NCBI GenBank assembly: GCA_043228905.1
Contig: JBHGNT010000003.1
Location: 9,238,001 to 9,302,000, forward strand
Length of the DNA stretch: 64,000 nt
Direction: 5' to 3'
Source of the DNA: Azolla caroliniana
Taxonomy: Eukaryota; Polypodiophyta
The position numbers and the translations under genes were made by a program. The first letter of the stretch is position 1. The number at the start of each line of letters is the position of its first letter. Under the pieces are notes generated by a model, which saw nothing but the letters and a program-made list of their open reading frames with translations, was not told where the DNA came from and searched no databases. Of the stretch, positions 38,287 to 51,200 are shown piece after piece.

Positions 38287-41200
38287 GTCCGGCCAAAATA
38301 GGAGCCATTTGGTTGGACAACCCTAGATATGTACAACCTAGTGTGGGTTCCATTTCTTCCAAGCATGTTAGTAGCGTCTTCTCAGCCCTAGTACAAGTTT
38401 TGTCAACTTCAAGTCCAAGCCCTCTTAGATACTAGAGCCAATTCTTGTTTCATGGATAGAGATTTTGCCCAAAAACACCAAATATCCTTGCATACACTTC
38501 CTTGTCCAGTGTCCGTAGTAGTGATTAATGGATGCCCCATAGCTTCCGGGAAGATATTTGAAGAGTTTGAGCCAATACACATACTCTTGGGTGATTTAGG
38601 ATGTGTAGTTTCCTTTAACATAATCCGTAGTCCTGAGCATCCAATTGTCCTCGATTTGCCATGGTTCGAGCTACACAACCCTAGAATCGATTGGAGGAAG
38701 CGAGAAATTAGGTGCCCTTTAGTAGAAAATATCATTGTCAAGGATTGAACTCGGGATTATTCTCCTAAAGTATATAGTTCTACCGATGCACCATATCCTT
38801 CTCATCAAATTTCAACCATCACATTGCAACAATTGCGCCAAGTGGGAGGCAAGGAGGACCTTTTCTTATTTGCAGTATCAGTGACACCTTCTAGTGTCAC
38901 TCAAGGGAATTCAGACATCCAAATTCCCAAAAAATATCAAGACTATGCTGATGTTTTCGACAAAGTCAAAGCTAGTGTTCTTCCAAAGCATCGCCCGTAC
39001 GACTGTCCTATTGATCTCCAACCAGGAAAAGAGCCACCGTGGGGTCCGATTTACAATTTATCACCCACTGAGCTTGAGGTTCTTTGAGAATACATCGAGG
39101 AAAATCTTGCACATGGGTTTATTCGACATTCAAAGTCTCCAGCTGGTGCTCCTATCTTTTTTGTGAAGAAAAAGGACGGCTCCCTCCGTTTGGTCGTGGA
39201 CTATCGAGGCTTAAATAAAGTCACCATAAGGAATAGGTATGCTTTACCTTTAATCTCCAATCTCTTCGAACGCATTGGTGGGGCAAAGCATTTTACCAAA
39301 ATTGATCTAAGGGGTGCATATAATCTTGTTCGAATTCGGCTGGGAGATGAGTGGAAAACAACATTTCGTACTCGGTATGGTCATTTCGAGTATACAGTCA
39401 TGCCTTTCGGGCTCACAAATGCACCTGTAGTATTCCAACATATGGCAAATGACATCTTCCGGGATTTCTTGGATATTTTTCTAATCATCTACCTAGATGA
39501 CCTATTGATTTACTCTAAAACACAGGGGGAGCATGATATACATGTGCGGCAAGTACTTGAACGCCTAAGGAAGTATGATCTTTATGCCAAACTTGAGAAA
39601 TGCAGTTTTGATTGCAAACAAGTTAAATTTTTGGGATACACTATTTCATCCCAGGGTGTTTTCATGGACCCGGCAAAAGTCCAAACAATATTGGAATGGA
39701 AACCCCGATGCTCAGTTCGGGATGTCCAGTGTTTCCTCGGATTTGCGAACTTCTATCGCAAATTCATACAATTATTCAAGCATTGTGTTGCCCCTTACTC
39801 AACTCACCAAGAAAAATCAAACATTTTTTGGGAGTATCGAAGCGGACAAGGCTTTTACGCAGCTGAAAGAGGCATTCACATGAGCACCCATCCTAGCACA
39901 TATTGATCCTGAAAAGCCATTTACTATATGAGGCGGATGCATCAGACTTTGCATTGGGGAGTATCCTATCACAACCAGGCGAGGACGGGCAGACACATCC
40001 AGTCGCGTTTCACTCGAGAAAATTTACTGTTTCGGAGATAAACTATGAGGTGCATGACAAGGAGTTACTAGCTGTGGTTGACTCATTCGAGCAATGGCGT
40101 CATTTTCTAGAAGGATCACCTCATCAGATTATCATTTATAGTGATCACAAAAATCTCACATATTTTGAAACAGGTCGAGTATTAAATAGACGACAAGCTC
40201 GGTGGGCCCAATTTCTAACGCGTTTCGATTTCAAGATCATTTTTTGCCCCGGAAAACAACAAGGGAAAGCGGATGCTTTGTCTCGGTGTTCGTATCTAGC
40301 ACTTCGACCTGGAGATCCAGCCTTTGACAATCAAAAGCAAACTCTCCTCGGGCCATCAAAGCTACAGGTAACAACAATTTATGCCACGCCACTTGATTCT
40401 ACCCTTCTTGACACTATTCGGCAACAACTTCATTCGGATGATTTTGCTAAGGATGTCTTAGCCCACTGTGGTTCAAGTCGTCCATCTTGCTCCACATTGC
40501 CAAGGTCATCTCAACATTATCAGGACTTCAAGTGGCAAGATGGCTTACTCTTCTACAAGAATCTCCTTTACGTCCCCGACGGATCACCCCGACTTCAAGT
40601 GTTGGAACATTGTCATGATGCTCCCATGGCTGGACATTTTGGTATTTCCAAGACCATTGAGCTGGTGAAACGTTCGTTTTGGTGGCCTCAGTTGCAAAAA
40701 TTTGTCGAAGATTATGTTTGCACTTGTGACACCTGTTGTCGCGCCAAAATACCCCGGCATCACCCTTATGACTTACTACAACCATTACCCCCTCCCAACA
40801 AGCCATGGCAGTCTATTTCTATGGATTTCATTACAGATCTGCCACCCTCCAAAGGCTTTGATACTATTTTAACAGTAGTGGATTGGTTCACCAAGATGGC
40901 ACATTTTGTACCATGTGTAAAGACCATCAATAGTGAAGAAATTGCAGATCTCGTTATGCGTGAAGTGTTTTGCCATCATGGTCTCCCGAATGATACTATT
41001 AGCGATCGAGGTCCTCAATTTATCTCACACTTTTGGAAGCACCTATGGGAAGGCCTCAAAATCTCTTGCAAACTCTCTTCGGCTTATTATCCACAAACTG
41101 ACGGACAAACAGAGCGCACAAATCAAACGCTCGAGCAATATCTTCGATGTTTCATTAGTTATCAACAAGATGATTGGAGTAATATTTTACATCTTGCCGA

Positions 41201-41855
41201 GTTTGCATACAACAACACGGTCCACTCTTCTAACAAAGTTACACCTTTCTTTGCCTACACCGGCAACCACCCTCGATGGTGTATACTGGATCTTCCCGAG
41301 GTGTCACGAAACCCTAGTGCGGCGCATCACCTCCACCGACTACAACAAATCCAGTTCAAGTTATCGTCACATCTTCAGAAAGCGCAAGCACGCCATCAGA
41401 CCAATGCAGATCAACATCGTCTTAAGTCTTCGTTTAAGGTTGGTGACCGTGTATGGTTGCTTCGTCGTCACATCAAGACTACCCGACCGTGTGCTAAGGT
41501 TGACTATCAACGCTTAGGTCCTTTTCTCATCACGATGCAGATTAATGATGCAACATTTCGTCTTAACCTTCCTGCACATATGCGGCTTCACCCTGTCTTT
41601 CATAGCTCTCTTTTGGAACCTTTCCGCACCTCTTTAATTCCTAATCGTGTCGTGCCACCACCGCCTTCTGTACAACTTGTGGACGGCTCCGAATACGAGG
41701 TAGCTGCTATTCTCGACTCTAAGATTGTGCGCAATAAGCTTTATTATCTAGTTGATTGGCTTGGCTATCCTCCGAGTGATTGCACTTGGGAACCCATCAA
41801 TAACGTTGGTAATGTTGAAGCTCTGGTCAACGACTTCCATGCAAGTTATTCGTAA
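38287..41855 (+). pseudogene. SUSHI-E pol with chromodomain, few lesions
   Basis: In gag frame: protease (ALLDTRANSCFMDRDFA; the active-site DSG reads DTR) and LPWFELHNPRIDW. Stops fall at 38746 and 39085. RT includes [20 protein letters not shown], the [10 protein letters not shown] box and [12 protein letters not shown]. Two frameshifts lie between about 39770 and 39930. An open 650-codon frame (39903-41855) then holds RNase H (DASDFALGSILSQPG) and integrase with HHCC (HCHDAPMAGHFG, CDTC) and the core (MDFITDLPPSKGFDTILTVV, ISDRGPQF, YYPQTDGQTERTNQTLEQYL). It ends in the GPF-type tail and a chromodomain (YYLVDWLGYPPSDCTWEPI). The gag-pol frame is single, as in Tf1. Confidence 0.92.
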
Positions 41856-43047
41856 TGGTTGGTACATGCAAGACATTCTTAATACAAGTTTGGTTACCTT
41901 CTTTGTCAAATGGGACATTGCCGATGTGTCGAATCGGATGCAAAGTGTCGTCTCCGGTTTCAACATAGCCGGGTCGGTCCAGCTCTCGAAGTTCTCGGAA
42001 CCATTCTTGATGAGACATCATATGGTTCGAGGAACCGGAGTCGACGAACCATACGTCTTCCCGACTAGATGCACTATTCGAAGTAGAAGCCAACATAGAA
42101 TTTGCTCTATGTCTCATCACGAACATTCCGCCACGATCGTCATAGTCAGAGTTGGTGGCATAATTGGTGAGTTGTCGGCTAGTGGAAGCGGACTCGCGTA
42201 TCCTCTTATGGCACTCTTCTTCGTGGTGACCAATTTTTCCGCAATATCCGCATTCCACTGAGTTTTTTCGGCTCAGACCAGAATGGAAACTCCCCCTTCT
42301 TCCGAAGTTTCCTCGATGGCTTTCGTCTTGATCCCGAAATTGAGAGTTGTTTTCGTAAGTCGGGCCTCGTCCACCTTCGTCCTTGGCCGAATGGGCCTCT
42401 TCTTGCACGACCGCGTCCTCTTCCTACGTTCGAGTGTGAGTAAAGCATGTGGCCTATAGAGGCATTGCTCCTTGTTTGAACATGGTTTTCTTCGACTAAC
42501 AACATGGATTGAAAATCAAAGAAGGAGGGCGGATTCTCCCGTGCTAATACGGTGGTCCTCATCGCGCCGAACCGTGGTGCAAGGCCACAGAGACATATTT
42601 GCACCATCTCATAATCGTCCACATTGACACTTATCGAGCCGAGCGAGTCGCAAAGCTCCTTGATCATTATTGTGTAGCTGGTGATGGACATATCCCTTTA
42701 TTGGATATTGTTCAACTCTTGGCGGAGTTGAAGTTTTCTCGCAGTTGTGTTGGCGGCAAAAATCTTTCGTAGATTCTCCCACGCTTCCTTTGGCGTCTCG
42801 GCTTCTCGAATGCAGCCGAGCATGTGGTCATGAACACATGTTTCCAAGCAATACATCACTCGGCTTGCTGCTTGCTCCCATGTTGTGTAGTCGGCGTCTT
42901 TTGGGTCGGGTCGGTTTCTTGTGCTCCTTTGATATAGCCCCAATAGCCTTGGCCGACAAGGTATTGGTGCATCCTGTATTCCCAAGATGCAAAGTTGTTT
43001 TGATCTAGCTTATCGCTAGGGAGAGCGCTCCCCATTTGAGTATTCAT
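41856..43047 (-). pseudogene. copia gag and protease (COP2)
   Basis: The gag start at 43047 (MNTQMGSALPSDKLDQNNFA, SWEYRMHQYLVGQGYWGYIK) is the likely initiator. The core runs through TTWEQAASRVMYCLETCVHD and, after an in-frame stop near 42696, ITSYTIMIKELCDSLGSISV. A basic RGRGRARRG region follows, then a CCHC knuckle (CGYCGKIGHHEEEC) and the protease start (VWFVDSGSSNHMMSHQEWF). It ends in LHVPTITNNL at the junction with SUSHI-E. Confidence 0.9.
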
Positions 43048-43196
43048 TGTCAATGAAGATTTCTTCCTTCTTTTCTTTTCCATCTCTCTTGAATATGAGC
43101 TATGTAGTCGCACTACGATAGCAATGGACCGATTCTTCTCGAACGTCGACGTAGAACACAACACACACGTGGATGGGCTAGATCGAGCTACCAAAC

Positions 43197-43209
43197 CGCT
43201 TTGATATCA
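43197..43209 (-). promoter_or_regulatory. Primer binding site, tRNA-iMet type (COP2)
   Basis: The minus strand reads TGATATCAAAGCG directly after the LTR, a one-or-two-base variant of TGGTATCAGAGC. Confidence 0.75.
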
Positions 43210-43662
43210 TGTAAAGACTCGGATATGATTCTTGTGTAGTGGAAGAGATGTGTGTTATGTGTGACAGAAAAGAGAGAAGAGAAGAGAAACACAAGACAGA
43301 TAAGCTAGAGAAATGAAATACTCAAGAAGAAGAAGATGTACATTCACAAGTAAAATAGCAAATACAAAATGTAGCATTACAAGGAGTCACAACCGACTTA
43401 GTACGAAGTATGAGGAGGGTGCTTTATATATAGTCACCCTCTCTCTTCATTAACTAACTACAAGAACCACTCTCTCGTGGGGAATGTGAAGACTCATAGT
43501 CATGGGGAATATGTAACTCATTAGTTATGTGTCATAGAATATGATTCTATTACACATAGTTAATGTGTAGAGAGTAGTGGTGTGACTCTTAACCTTTGAG
43601 TAATCATAGATTCCCAAAAGGTGTGTTCACATGTTGTAGTATGTTGAGCTTGATTCTCAACG
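43210..43662 (-). repeat. COP2 5' LTR
   Basis: 453 bp, matching the left LTR without the foldback element. On the minus strand the first base reads C instead of T (CGTTGAGAATC). GATAC follows on the outer side. CTTTATATATAG shows the empty foldback target. Confidence 0.9.
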
Positions 43663-43667
43663 GATAC

Positions 43668-44788
43668 ATTCGGATGTATGGGAACCGACACAAAATGTTA
43701 GTCTTGGCGGGAGCCGATATTTTGTCTCCTTCATCGACGACTACAATCGGCACATGTGGATCTATCTCATCGAGAAGAAAAGAAAAGTCATTGACTGTTT
43801 CCGGAACCTAAAAATTCTTGTCGAATGGGAAATAGAGAGAAAGATCAAGTGCTTGCGGTCGAATGGCGGAAAAGAATACTTTTCCAGCCAATTGAATAGT
43901 TATGTGCCACAGAAAGACATTCAGAGGGAATTCAGTTGTAGATACATACCATAACAAAATGGTGTGGCCGAAAGAAAGAACTGGTCAATTGTGGAGGCAG
44001 TACGGGTAATGCTGGAAGGGAAGAGCATGCCCAAGTTCTACTGGGCCGAAGCGGTCCGGATGGCCGTCTACATCCAAAACTAGATCGGGGAGAAGGTGTT
44101 AGCACATGAGCTGTATTTCGAGCGGAAGCCGAATTTGAGGCACCTTCGGATATTCTGTAGCATATGTACATGTGCTGGATGAGAAATGGAGAAAGTTGGA
44201 CCCTAAGTCGGAGAAGTGCATTTTGGTCAACTAGTCACATGAGCAGAAGGGGTATAAGTGCTACAACCCCCAGACCAAGCAAGTACGAGTAAGCTGAGAT
44301 GTCGAATTTGGCGAGTCGGCATCTTGGTACTCTCTATTGACTCCAACATCTAACTCCGACCCGATTCCGGAAGATGAGGGCAGTGAGCCCGAAACGATCC
44401 ACGTAGAAGATGAGGAAGGATTTGGTACTCTGGATGAGAGTCCGATGTCATTCTGGCTAAGTGGGCCAAATGGGAGATTGGGTTGGAATGACTAGTCAGA
44501 TGAAGAGCCGGCGAGTAGTGGAGACTCGGCCTTGCTCTCCCCGCTCAAGGAACCGATGAGAAGGTTCACACGCAAAGAGAAGGGGAAGAAGAAGATGTTG
44601 GAGTACGACACCGACAAAGAAGAGTTGGATCGGAGCGAATCCGACTCTGGAAAGAATGAGGACGGACCTTCTGGAATGAAATCTGAGCCGGCCAAGAGGG
44701 CCCTGAAATCGGCTAACGAGAAGTTACGCTAATCGACCCGGTAGAAGAACCCTATCAAACGGTATGGGTATAATGAGTACATGGCACA
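43668..44788 (+). pseudogene. COP1b integrase core to start of RT linker
   Basis: The plus strand resumes IHSDVWEPTQNVSLGG and continues FIDDYNRHMWIYLIEKKRKV, IKCLRSNGGKEYFSSQLNSY, a stop in the QNGVAERKN motif, AEAVRMAVYIQN and LRHLRIF. It then runs to an acidic linker (SGDSALLSPLKEPMRRFTRK) and RYGYNEYMAH, where SUSHI-C is inserted. It aligns with COP1a 1-1330. Several stops are present. Confidence 0.88.
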
Positions 44789-44881
44789 TGTTAAGAACAG
44801 TACTAAGACAGAGAAGGAATTAGACCTAAAAGATGCGAATTAGTACTAAGAGAGAGAGAAGGGTGTAGAACTCACGAGAGA

Positions 44882-44934
<53 letters not shown>

Positions 44935-45252
44935 TAGAGAGAGAGAGAATGATGATAACAAAAGATATATTATATTATATGAAGAGTAAGTACAAGAATA
45001 GCTATGAGGCTTAAGACTGGCGTTGAACCGATCTGGTTTGAAATAATGCCTTGTGCCTCCTTTTATAATGTTTTCAGGAGAACTCCTGAAGTTTCTAGAA
45101 TGTTTCAGAGAAATTTGGAAATATACATCGATTTTATATAGTGAAATAATAAGTGAAAATAATATTTTTTGTATTACAATATATAGTTTAATGGCAAGGG
45201 ATTGACTCATGTAACATAAGGTCATGGGTTCGAATCTTGTCATATCATAACA
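44789..45252 (-). repeat. SUSHI-C 3' LTR
   Basis: 464 bp. On the minus strand it runs TGTTATGATATGACAAGATT to CTGTTCTTAACA. It includes a long GA microsatellite (44884-44945), a minus-strand TATA (TTATAAAAGGAGG, plus 45056-45068), an antisense tRNA-like start (plus TTTAATGGCAAGG and GGTCATGGGTTCGAATC), and ATCGGTTCAA on the minus strand (45023-45032), complementary to the primer site. Confidence 0.9.
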
Positions 45253-45266
45253 TTATCCCCCCTTTA

Positions 45267-46736
45267 AAACGACAAGTGTTACGAGTCGTTTTGGATTGAG
45301 GACCCAGTTTGTCTGGATATTGACGATGGAAGTCTTCAAGAAGAGCATGGGCATTGATCACATTCTCTATTGGTTACCAAATACGCTTGTTAGGGCTATA
45401 TCCTAGCCAATCGACCAAATAGTAGAGCTTATTGCGAACAATCTTGGAATCATGGATGGTGGCAACCTCGTACTATGGTCCATCTTCAAGTTCGATCGGA
45501 GGTGGTTTGATACGACTTGGGATAGTACTATCGTGATAGGGTTCTAGAAGAGAACTATGAAATACTGGATGTATCCGTAGTTGTGGAGGTAGATCAAGAC
45601 GAAAAATGACATCATTAATTTTTCCGATAATACGAAAAGGACCCAATCGCCGATAATCCAATTTATCGCATTGGCGAGTAGTCTTGATGTGTCGTCGTAA
45701 TAGTCATACCCGATCTCCAATGTTAAAACTTGATGGAAGCCGATGAAGATCCGCATAATCCTTGTGTGTTTGTTCAGCTTGTTGTAAATGAGTAGATAAA
45801 TCCGAATGTATCTTGCGTAACCACTCCAAACGATACTCTGTAGAAGGATTTGTGGGTAACTTTGGAGTTTCGAATACACACCATCAGGGATGATAGCCCG
45901 TATAAGCATAAAATGGTGTAGCCTTAGTCGATGAGTGGATGAAGTTATTATATGCAAATTCGGCGAGCTGGAGAATATCCGCCCAGTCATCTTGGTGATA
46001 GCTTAGATAATACTGAAGATATTGTTCCAACGTTTGATTTGTTCATTCTGCTTGTCCGTCTGTTTGTGCGTGGTAGCCGGAGGAGAGGTTACAAGTGACC
46101 TTGAGCATTTTGAGGAGGTGCTTCCAGAATTTCGAGACAAACAGAGGTCCATGGTTGTTGATGATACTATCAAGGAGGCCATGATGCTGACATATCTCAC
46201 GCATGACAGTTTCGGCGGTTTCTTCACTAGTGATTTCCTTAGTATATGGCAGGAAAAGGTCCATCTTCGTATATGGATCTACTACTATTAAGATCGCATC
46301 GAATCCCTTAGAATCTGGAAGATTTGTGATGAAATCTAGAGCAATGGATTGCCACGACTTGCTTGAAATTGGTAATAGTTCCAATAAACCATATGGATGA
46401 TGTCTTGGCATGTCCGAACATGTATCACATGTCCGAACATAATCTTCGACAAATCGTCGCATATGGGGCCACCAGAATGATCGTTGTACTAAATCTAATG
46501 TTTAAGTACTACCAAAATGCCCAGTTGTATATGTGTCATGACAATTTTGGACTGCTCGAAGTCGACAAGAACCATTAGGAACATACAAGAGCTTCTTAAA
46601 GGATAGCAATCCATCATGATATTCAAATTGTCGATAATCAGTACCTGGTTGTTGCGACTGTGAACAAGATGCCCGAGAGGGGTCAAATTGTGCTAGAATG
46701 GCTTGAGCGAAAGCATCTGTCTTCAAGTCCTCACGT
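45267..46736 (-). pseudogene. SUSHI-C integrase and chromodomain
   Basis: The minus strand from 46736 reads REDLKTDAFAQAILAQFDPS and YHDGLLSFKKLLYVPNGS. The zinc region follows (CHDTYTTGHFG, VRTCDTCSDMPRHHPYGLLE), then the core (LDFITNLPDSKGFDAILIVV, DSIINNHGPLFVSKFWKH; the second catalytic Asp reads Asn) and the HAQTDGQAE motif. After frameshifts it reads YRRLGPFRIIGKINDVIFRL and IHPVFHSSLLEPY. A chromodomain (VRNKLYYLVDWLGYSPNKRI) lies at about 45290-45480. Many lesions. Confidence 0.88.
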
Positions 46737-47382
46737 TGTCGTGAAGAAACCATCCCTAGGAGGAATCAGTGAATAGTGTGCGTGAACCGGCCCTTACACG
46801 CGGGCACATGTTTTGATGTATTGTACATAGTTAGGTACAGGTTGGCGATGTGAATATCCTAGGTAGAGCGTATGCATTAGGTAGGGAATTGAGGAGTATC
46901 TCTATCCAAAAGGACAGAGAATAAAAGTGATGTAACAGACTGTAACGTCTCTCTCTCCTTGGGCTATAAAAGGAGACGAAAGGGGACTGAGTGGGGATCG
47001 TGTTGTCGAGGACGAAGTGCTGTCGGACTAGGACCGAGCTCTTCTCCTCCATCTTTCATCGTTCTCTGTAGGTTTTGGGAGGCTACCTCTGCTTCGTGGA
47101 AAGCTGAGTGCTTTTGGCAGAGGCTCCATCTTGCGTTGTCCGTGTGCGTTGTGTGAGTTGGTGTCAGCACATTGACGCTTACCGGCTAGCCGGCTGTAAT
47201 CTTGATCATAAGTATATATTTGCCTTATTCATTCTTCGATATTCGTTGTGAGTTCTCTGTGTATTTGTGCACGTGGCTCGACCGTGGTTTCGTGTCGCTC
47301 TTCCCTCCGTTCGGTTATTCCCCAGTTCAGGGCCCCCGCGGTCCCGCCTTGGTTTCTCCTGCGTGTGCAGAATAACACGACA
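46737..47382 (+). repeat. Solo LTR of the GYP-F family inside SUSHI-C
   Basis: 646 bp from TGTCGTGAAGAAACCATC to AGAATAACACGACA. ACGT precedes it (46733-46736) and ATGT follows (47383-47386), a 4-bp duplication with one change. Without it the host protein reads DAIREDLKTDAF. It has TATA (GGGCTATAAAAGGAG, near 46961) and the GAGGACGAAGTGCTG word of the GYP-F left LTR. Confidence 0.82.
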
Positions 47383-47749
47383 ATGTATGGCATCGATAAT
47401 GTGGGAATCTGATGACATATTGAAAACCCGCGTTGCTTGCAGTCGTGCCGGTCCGAGGATTACTTGATTTTGGTTATCGAAGGCTGGCTCACCGGGACAC
47501 GGTGGTAAATACGAGCGCCGCCATAATGCATCTGCCTTCCCTTGCTGCTTCCCAGGACGATATGTAATTTTGAAGTCGAAACGAGTGCGGAATTGGGCCC
47601 ACCAAGTTTGATGTCAATTTAATACACGAGCATTCTGGAAGTAGGCAAGATTTTTGTGATCACTGAATACGGTGACTTGATGAGAAGATCCCTCCAGAAA
47701 ATGTCTCCATTGCGTAAAAGAGTCCACTATTGCTAATAGCTCCTTATCG
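47383..47749 (-). pseudogene. SUSHI-C RNase H, C-terminal part
   Basis: The minus strand from the TATL-2 boundary reads HDKELLAIVDSFTQWRHFLE, VFSDHKNLAYFQNARVLN, a stop, WWAQFRTRFDFKITYRPGKQ, QGKADALWRRSY and a spacer to ...DAI. It continues NYELH on the other side of TATL-2. Confidence 0.88.
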
Positions 47750-47754
47750 TGAAG

Positions 47755-48183
47755 TGTTACCGGCCGGCAAAGGAGTCCAGACTGTGAAACGGGGAGTTAT
47801 TTAATTAGTAGGAATGGTTGTAAGTAAGCTATGAGTGTGGACGGACGGACCGGAATCGGTATGCCGTGATCCGGACCGATCCCGAATAGGTGCGGATGGC
47901 ACCGTTTTGTAATACAGACCGGAAACCTATTTAAAGACCCGGATACAATGTAATGAACAATGGTCAATTAATAAAGCTTAGTGTTGTTATCTCTCTTTGT
48001 TAATTGCCGTTCTGCATTCATTGTTATATCTTACGCGTGTGATTATTAAAGACGATCATGCTAAGTAACCTAATTAAGTCGGATTAATCGTTGAGTCTAA
48101 TCTTGTTGCCGTAACACCCCTTTGGTGAAGTGTCTTCCATAGACACCCTGTGTTAGGCCATTGTCAGGCCCTAAGAGTTAACA
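47755..48183 (+). repeat. TATL-2 5' LTR
   Basis: 429 bp from TGTTACCGGCCGGCAAAGG to CCTAAGAGTTAACA. It aligns with the TATL-1 LTR throughout, including CCTATTTAAAG and ATCTTACGCGTGT. The primer site after it has decayed to TGGTGATCACGATTCC (48191). Confidence 0.92.
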
Positions 48184-48236
48184 CAGTTTTTGGTGATCAC
48201 GATTCCTGTTTTTGCAGCGAACGACGACACGAATGG

Positions 48237-51200
48237 ATGACTAGATCAACGCACGACCTGGTCACAGATCGAACTCGACGCCTTGCCGAAAGGCAAAGGA
48301 GACGTGAGGCTTTCCAGCAAGCGGCGTAGGAAATTAGAGTGGATCGCTTGTTTTCCAACGTAATCCAGAGAGTAGCGGAGGACTCCCTCTGGTTGCAGCA
48401 AACATCGCACCCGAACGACGGCAGCAGCCTAAGCAGCCTCCGGGAAACCGAATCCCTTCTCAAGGCGTTGGCAAACGGAGAAGGCGAAGCAAAAGCCTTT
48501 TCAGCGTATGAATCGGATTCTGAAGGGGAATACAGTGTGCACATGAACTACCATAGCAGCAATGAAACCCCGGGCGGACCGGAGGACGAAGGATCGGACA
48601 CCTTACCGACACCGGAACCGGAATTACTAAGGCTGAAGCCTCCGGAACCAGCAGGCGAAGAGCGACCTCCGACACCGGAAGTCGAGGAGGAGAGGCCTCC
48701 GTCACCAAAAGAAGAAGAAAGACCACCGACGCCTGAGAAAATCCAGGAACAACCACCAACACTGCCAGCCCGCGCACCGATACCGGACGACGACATGTCG
48801 TTCCAGTACTCCAAGTATAGAGATGATCCGGACGCGGAAGCTCATGTGCATGCCTTTGAACAGACATGGGAAGCCAGCCATGTGTCCCAGCGATTGACCC
48901 CGGAAGAAGAGGAACGCTCTAAGATAACGGAATTTGGCGTCACATTGGAGGGACCGGTAGCAAGATGGCGCCGGACGCAAGACCTGTCTACCATTACCAC
49001 CTTTGCAGATTTAAAAGCTAAATTCTTGCATTTTTTCCAAAAGGAGGTGGATCAGACCGTAATGGTGGGCTTATTTTATACCATCCGACAGGAGGCAAGG
49101 GAGAGCATTCCCTAGTTTGTCATCCGGTTTCAACGGATGCATAGTCAGCTTGCTTGCATAGCCCCGAAGGAGGAATTACGGACTATATTCCTAAATGCGC
49201 TCCGTGAACCCCTACGCACGGTTTGCACGGTAATTGACTTCCGCACAAGTACCATCGACCAGGTCATTGACCGGGTGAGAGAGATGGAAAAGACAAGCTC
49301 CTGGCTCACACTGGGAGCACTCCAATGGGCGTTACCGTCCGATGAAGACCTCCGGTTTCGGCAAGCAATACAGTGCACAATCTGCTTGAATTCCGGACAC
49401 TTGGTTCTAGAATGCACTATGAGGACGCAATGTGTAATCTGTCAATCCAAGGGCCATACGACGGATAGGTGCGAGTATAATCTATTGAACCGGCAAGCAC
49501 TGCCCATCCGACAAATAGAGCCACGCAGCAGCCGGGATGAAGAAGAGGAACGCTGGTGGCGAATGGAACGTGACCGACCGACACAGGATGTCTGGTATGG
49601 CGATCGACGGGAGAATGATGTTCGGTATGGTGATCGGCGGGATAACTATGACCGGCATGATAGATATGATCGGTACCGGGATTACAATAGACGATACGAA
49701 CATTACGACCGGGAGCACTCCCCCGGGTATCGTCAGCAACGGGAGGAATACGGCAGATATAACGAGCAACCTCGTCAAGAGTACCGCAGATATACCCACG
49801 GGATCCGGAACAAGGAGCTTCAAGCAGCCAACCGGCCCAAAACCCCGCGCTTACCACAGGACCTGCCTCGGGTACAACAGACAATGCCGAATCCAGCAAT
49901 ACCCGGAAAGCCTACTGCTACTACTGCCGACAGGAAGGCCATTATAGTAATCAATGCCCGGTGAAGAGCTATGAAAAACGACTGGCGGTAAATATGGTAG
50001 TCCTTGAGGTGGCAGATCTGCAGCAGGTGACCACAAGGTCGAAGGGCATGGCCAAGGAATGGGAGACGCAGGAGACCATCCGGAAGCAAGCGACGGAATG
50101 GGTGAAGAAAGCAAACGAGCAGAATGTCACAGACTTACAACGGCAAAAGGAGAACACCGTAGGGCTTGCCGGCGGCAGTCACTCCGAGAACGAGACATGG
50201 TAGGCGTTGCAAGAATGCCAGATTACACTACCACTAGGAAGACTCCTACAACTCGTGCCAAGATTCACGGAAGGACTGAAGATGGCCATGACGGTAGGAG
50301 AATCATCATCGGCACCGGTACTCTTCTCGAATCCGGAGGAGGGACCAACGGTGGTGGACACCAACAGTCCGGTAATCACTGCCATTGTAAAAGGGAAAGA
50401 ACTCCCCGGCACAGTTATAGACGGAGGCTCCGGGGTGAATGTAATAAGTCTCCGGACGTGTGATGCCCTTGGAATCCACGAGTGGGAGCCGTGTCCGTTC
50501 TGGTTACGGATGGCCGATACAAGCTCAGTGTGGCCGACAGGATTAATACGGAAATTAGAAGTCACTATGGGCGGTCATACATTTCACATCTCGGCAATAG
50601 TGCTACAATTACAGGCACAAGGCGCATACCCACTATTGCTAGGGCGGCCGTGGTTGAAAACAACACATATCAAACAGAATTGGAGGAAAAATATAATTAC
50701 CTTCCAGCGAGGAAAAGCCAAGGTACGGGTACCAACACAGCCAAGGACGAGCATTGGCAAGGAATGTACACCATTGTATGCAGAGTGCGTCAACATGGTA
50801 GAAGGGTTAGCTGACGAAGAAGAAGCTCAGTACTTGCAGGAAAACCCGAAGATCATACCCCTCTTCGAAATTGACATTGCCGAAGCAGTAGCACCATACT
50901 TACCGCAACCGGAAGAGGCTGAAGCAGAACTGGATAAAGACGCAATCCGGAAGTTACGGCAAGCGCAGGAAGCGTTGGAACGGGAAATGGCCATTTCACA
51001 GCGCGTAAAAGCGTTGCAACTGGAAGAGGTGAACCTAGGGACCACGAACGAAGCAAAACCGGTGCACATCGCCAAGGAGATGAAGTCCGAAGACAAAACG
51101 ACAATGATCACACTTCTCACGGAATTTCGCAATGTGTTCGCCTGGTCATACGAAGACATGCGAGGACTCGACCCTCAGTTATACCAGCATCAGGTTCACT

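Larger units (their letters stand above)
36246..41855 (+). mobile_element. SUSHI-E: Tf1/sushi-like chromovirus, 3' LTR deleted
   Basis: Plus-strand 5' LTR, noncanonical primer site, and a single-frame gag-pol with a C-terminal chromodomain. The gag carries a solo LTR of another family. The element ends at its own stop codon, where sequence passes directly back into COP2. Its 3' LTR and some host sequence were therefore deleted. Gag and pol match the sushi/Tf1/Tcn1-like chromoviruses and closely resemble SUSHI-C. Confidence 0.88.
22602..43662 (-). mobile_element. COP2: Ty1/copia element carrying nested insertions
   Basis: On the minus strand: 5' LTR (43210-43662), primer site, gag (from 43047), protease, integrase, RT, RNase H, polypurine tract and 3' LTR (22602-23249). 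It is interrupted by SUSHI-E and TATL-1. GATAC occurs on both outer sides (22595-22599 and 43663-43667). Two extra bases (CA, 22600-22601) sit between the left GATAC and the LTR. Its family differs from COP1 in LTR and protein sequence. Confidence 0.9.

Noticed and set aside
44884-44945. GA microsatellite as an independent feature
   Set aside because: It is present in both SUSHI-C LTRs and is part of the LTR sequence.
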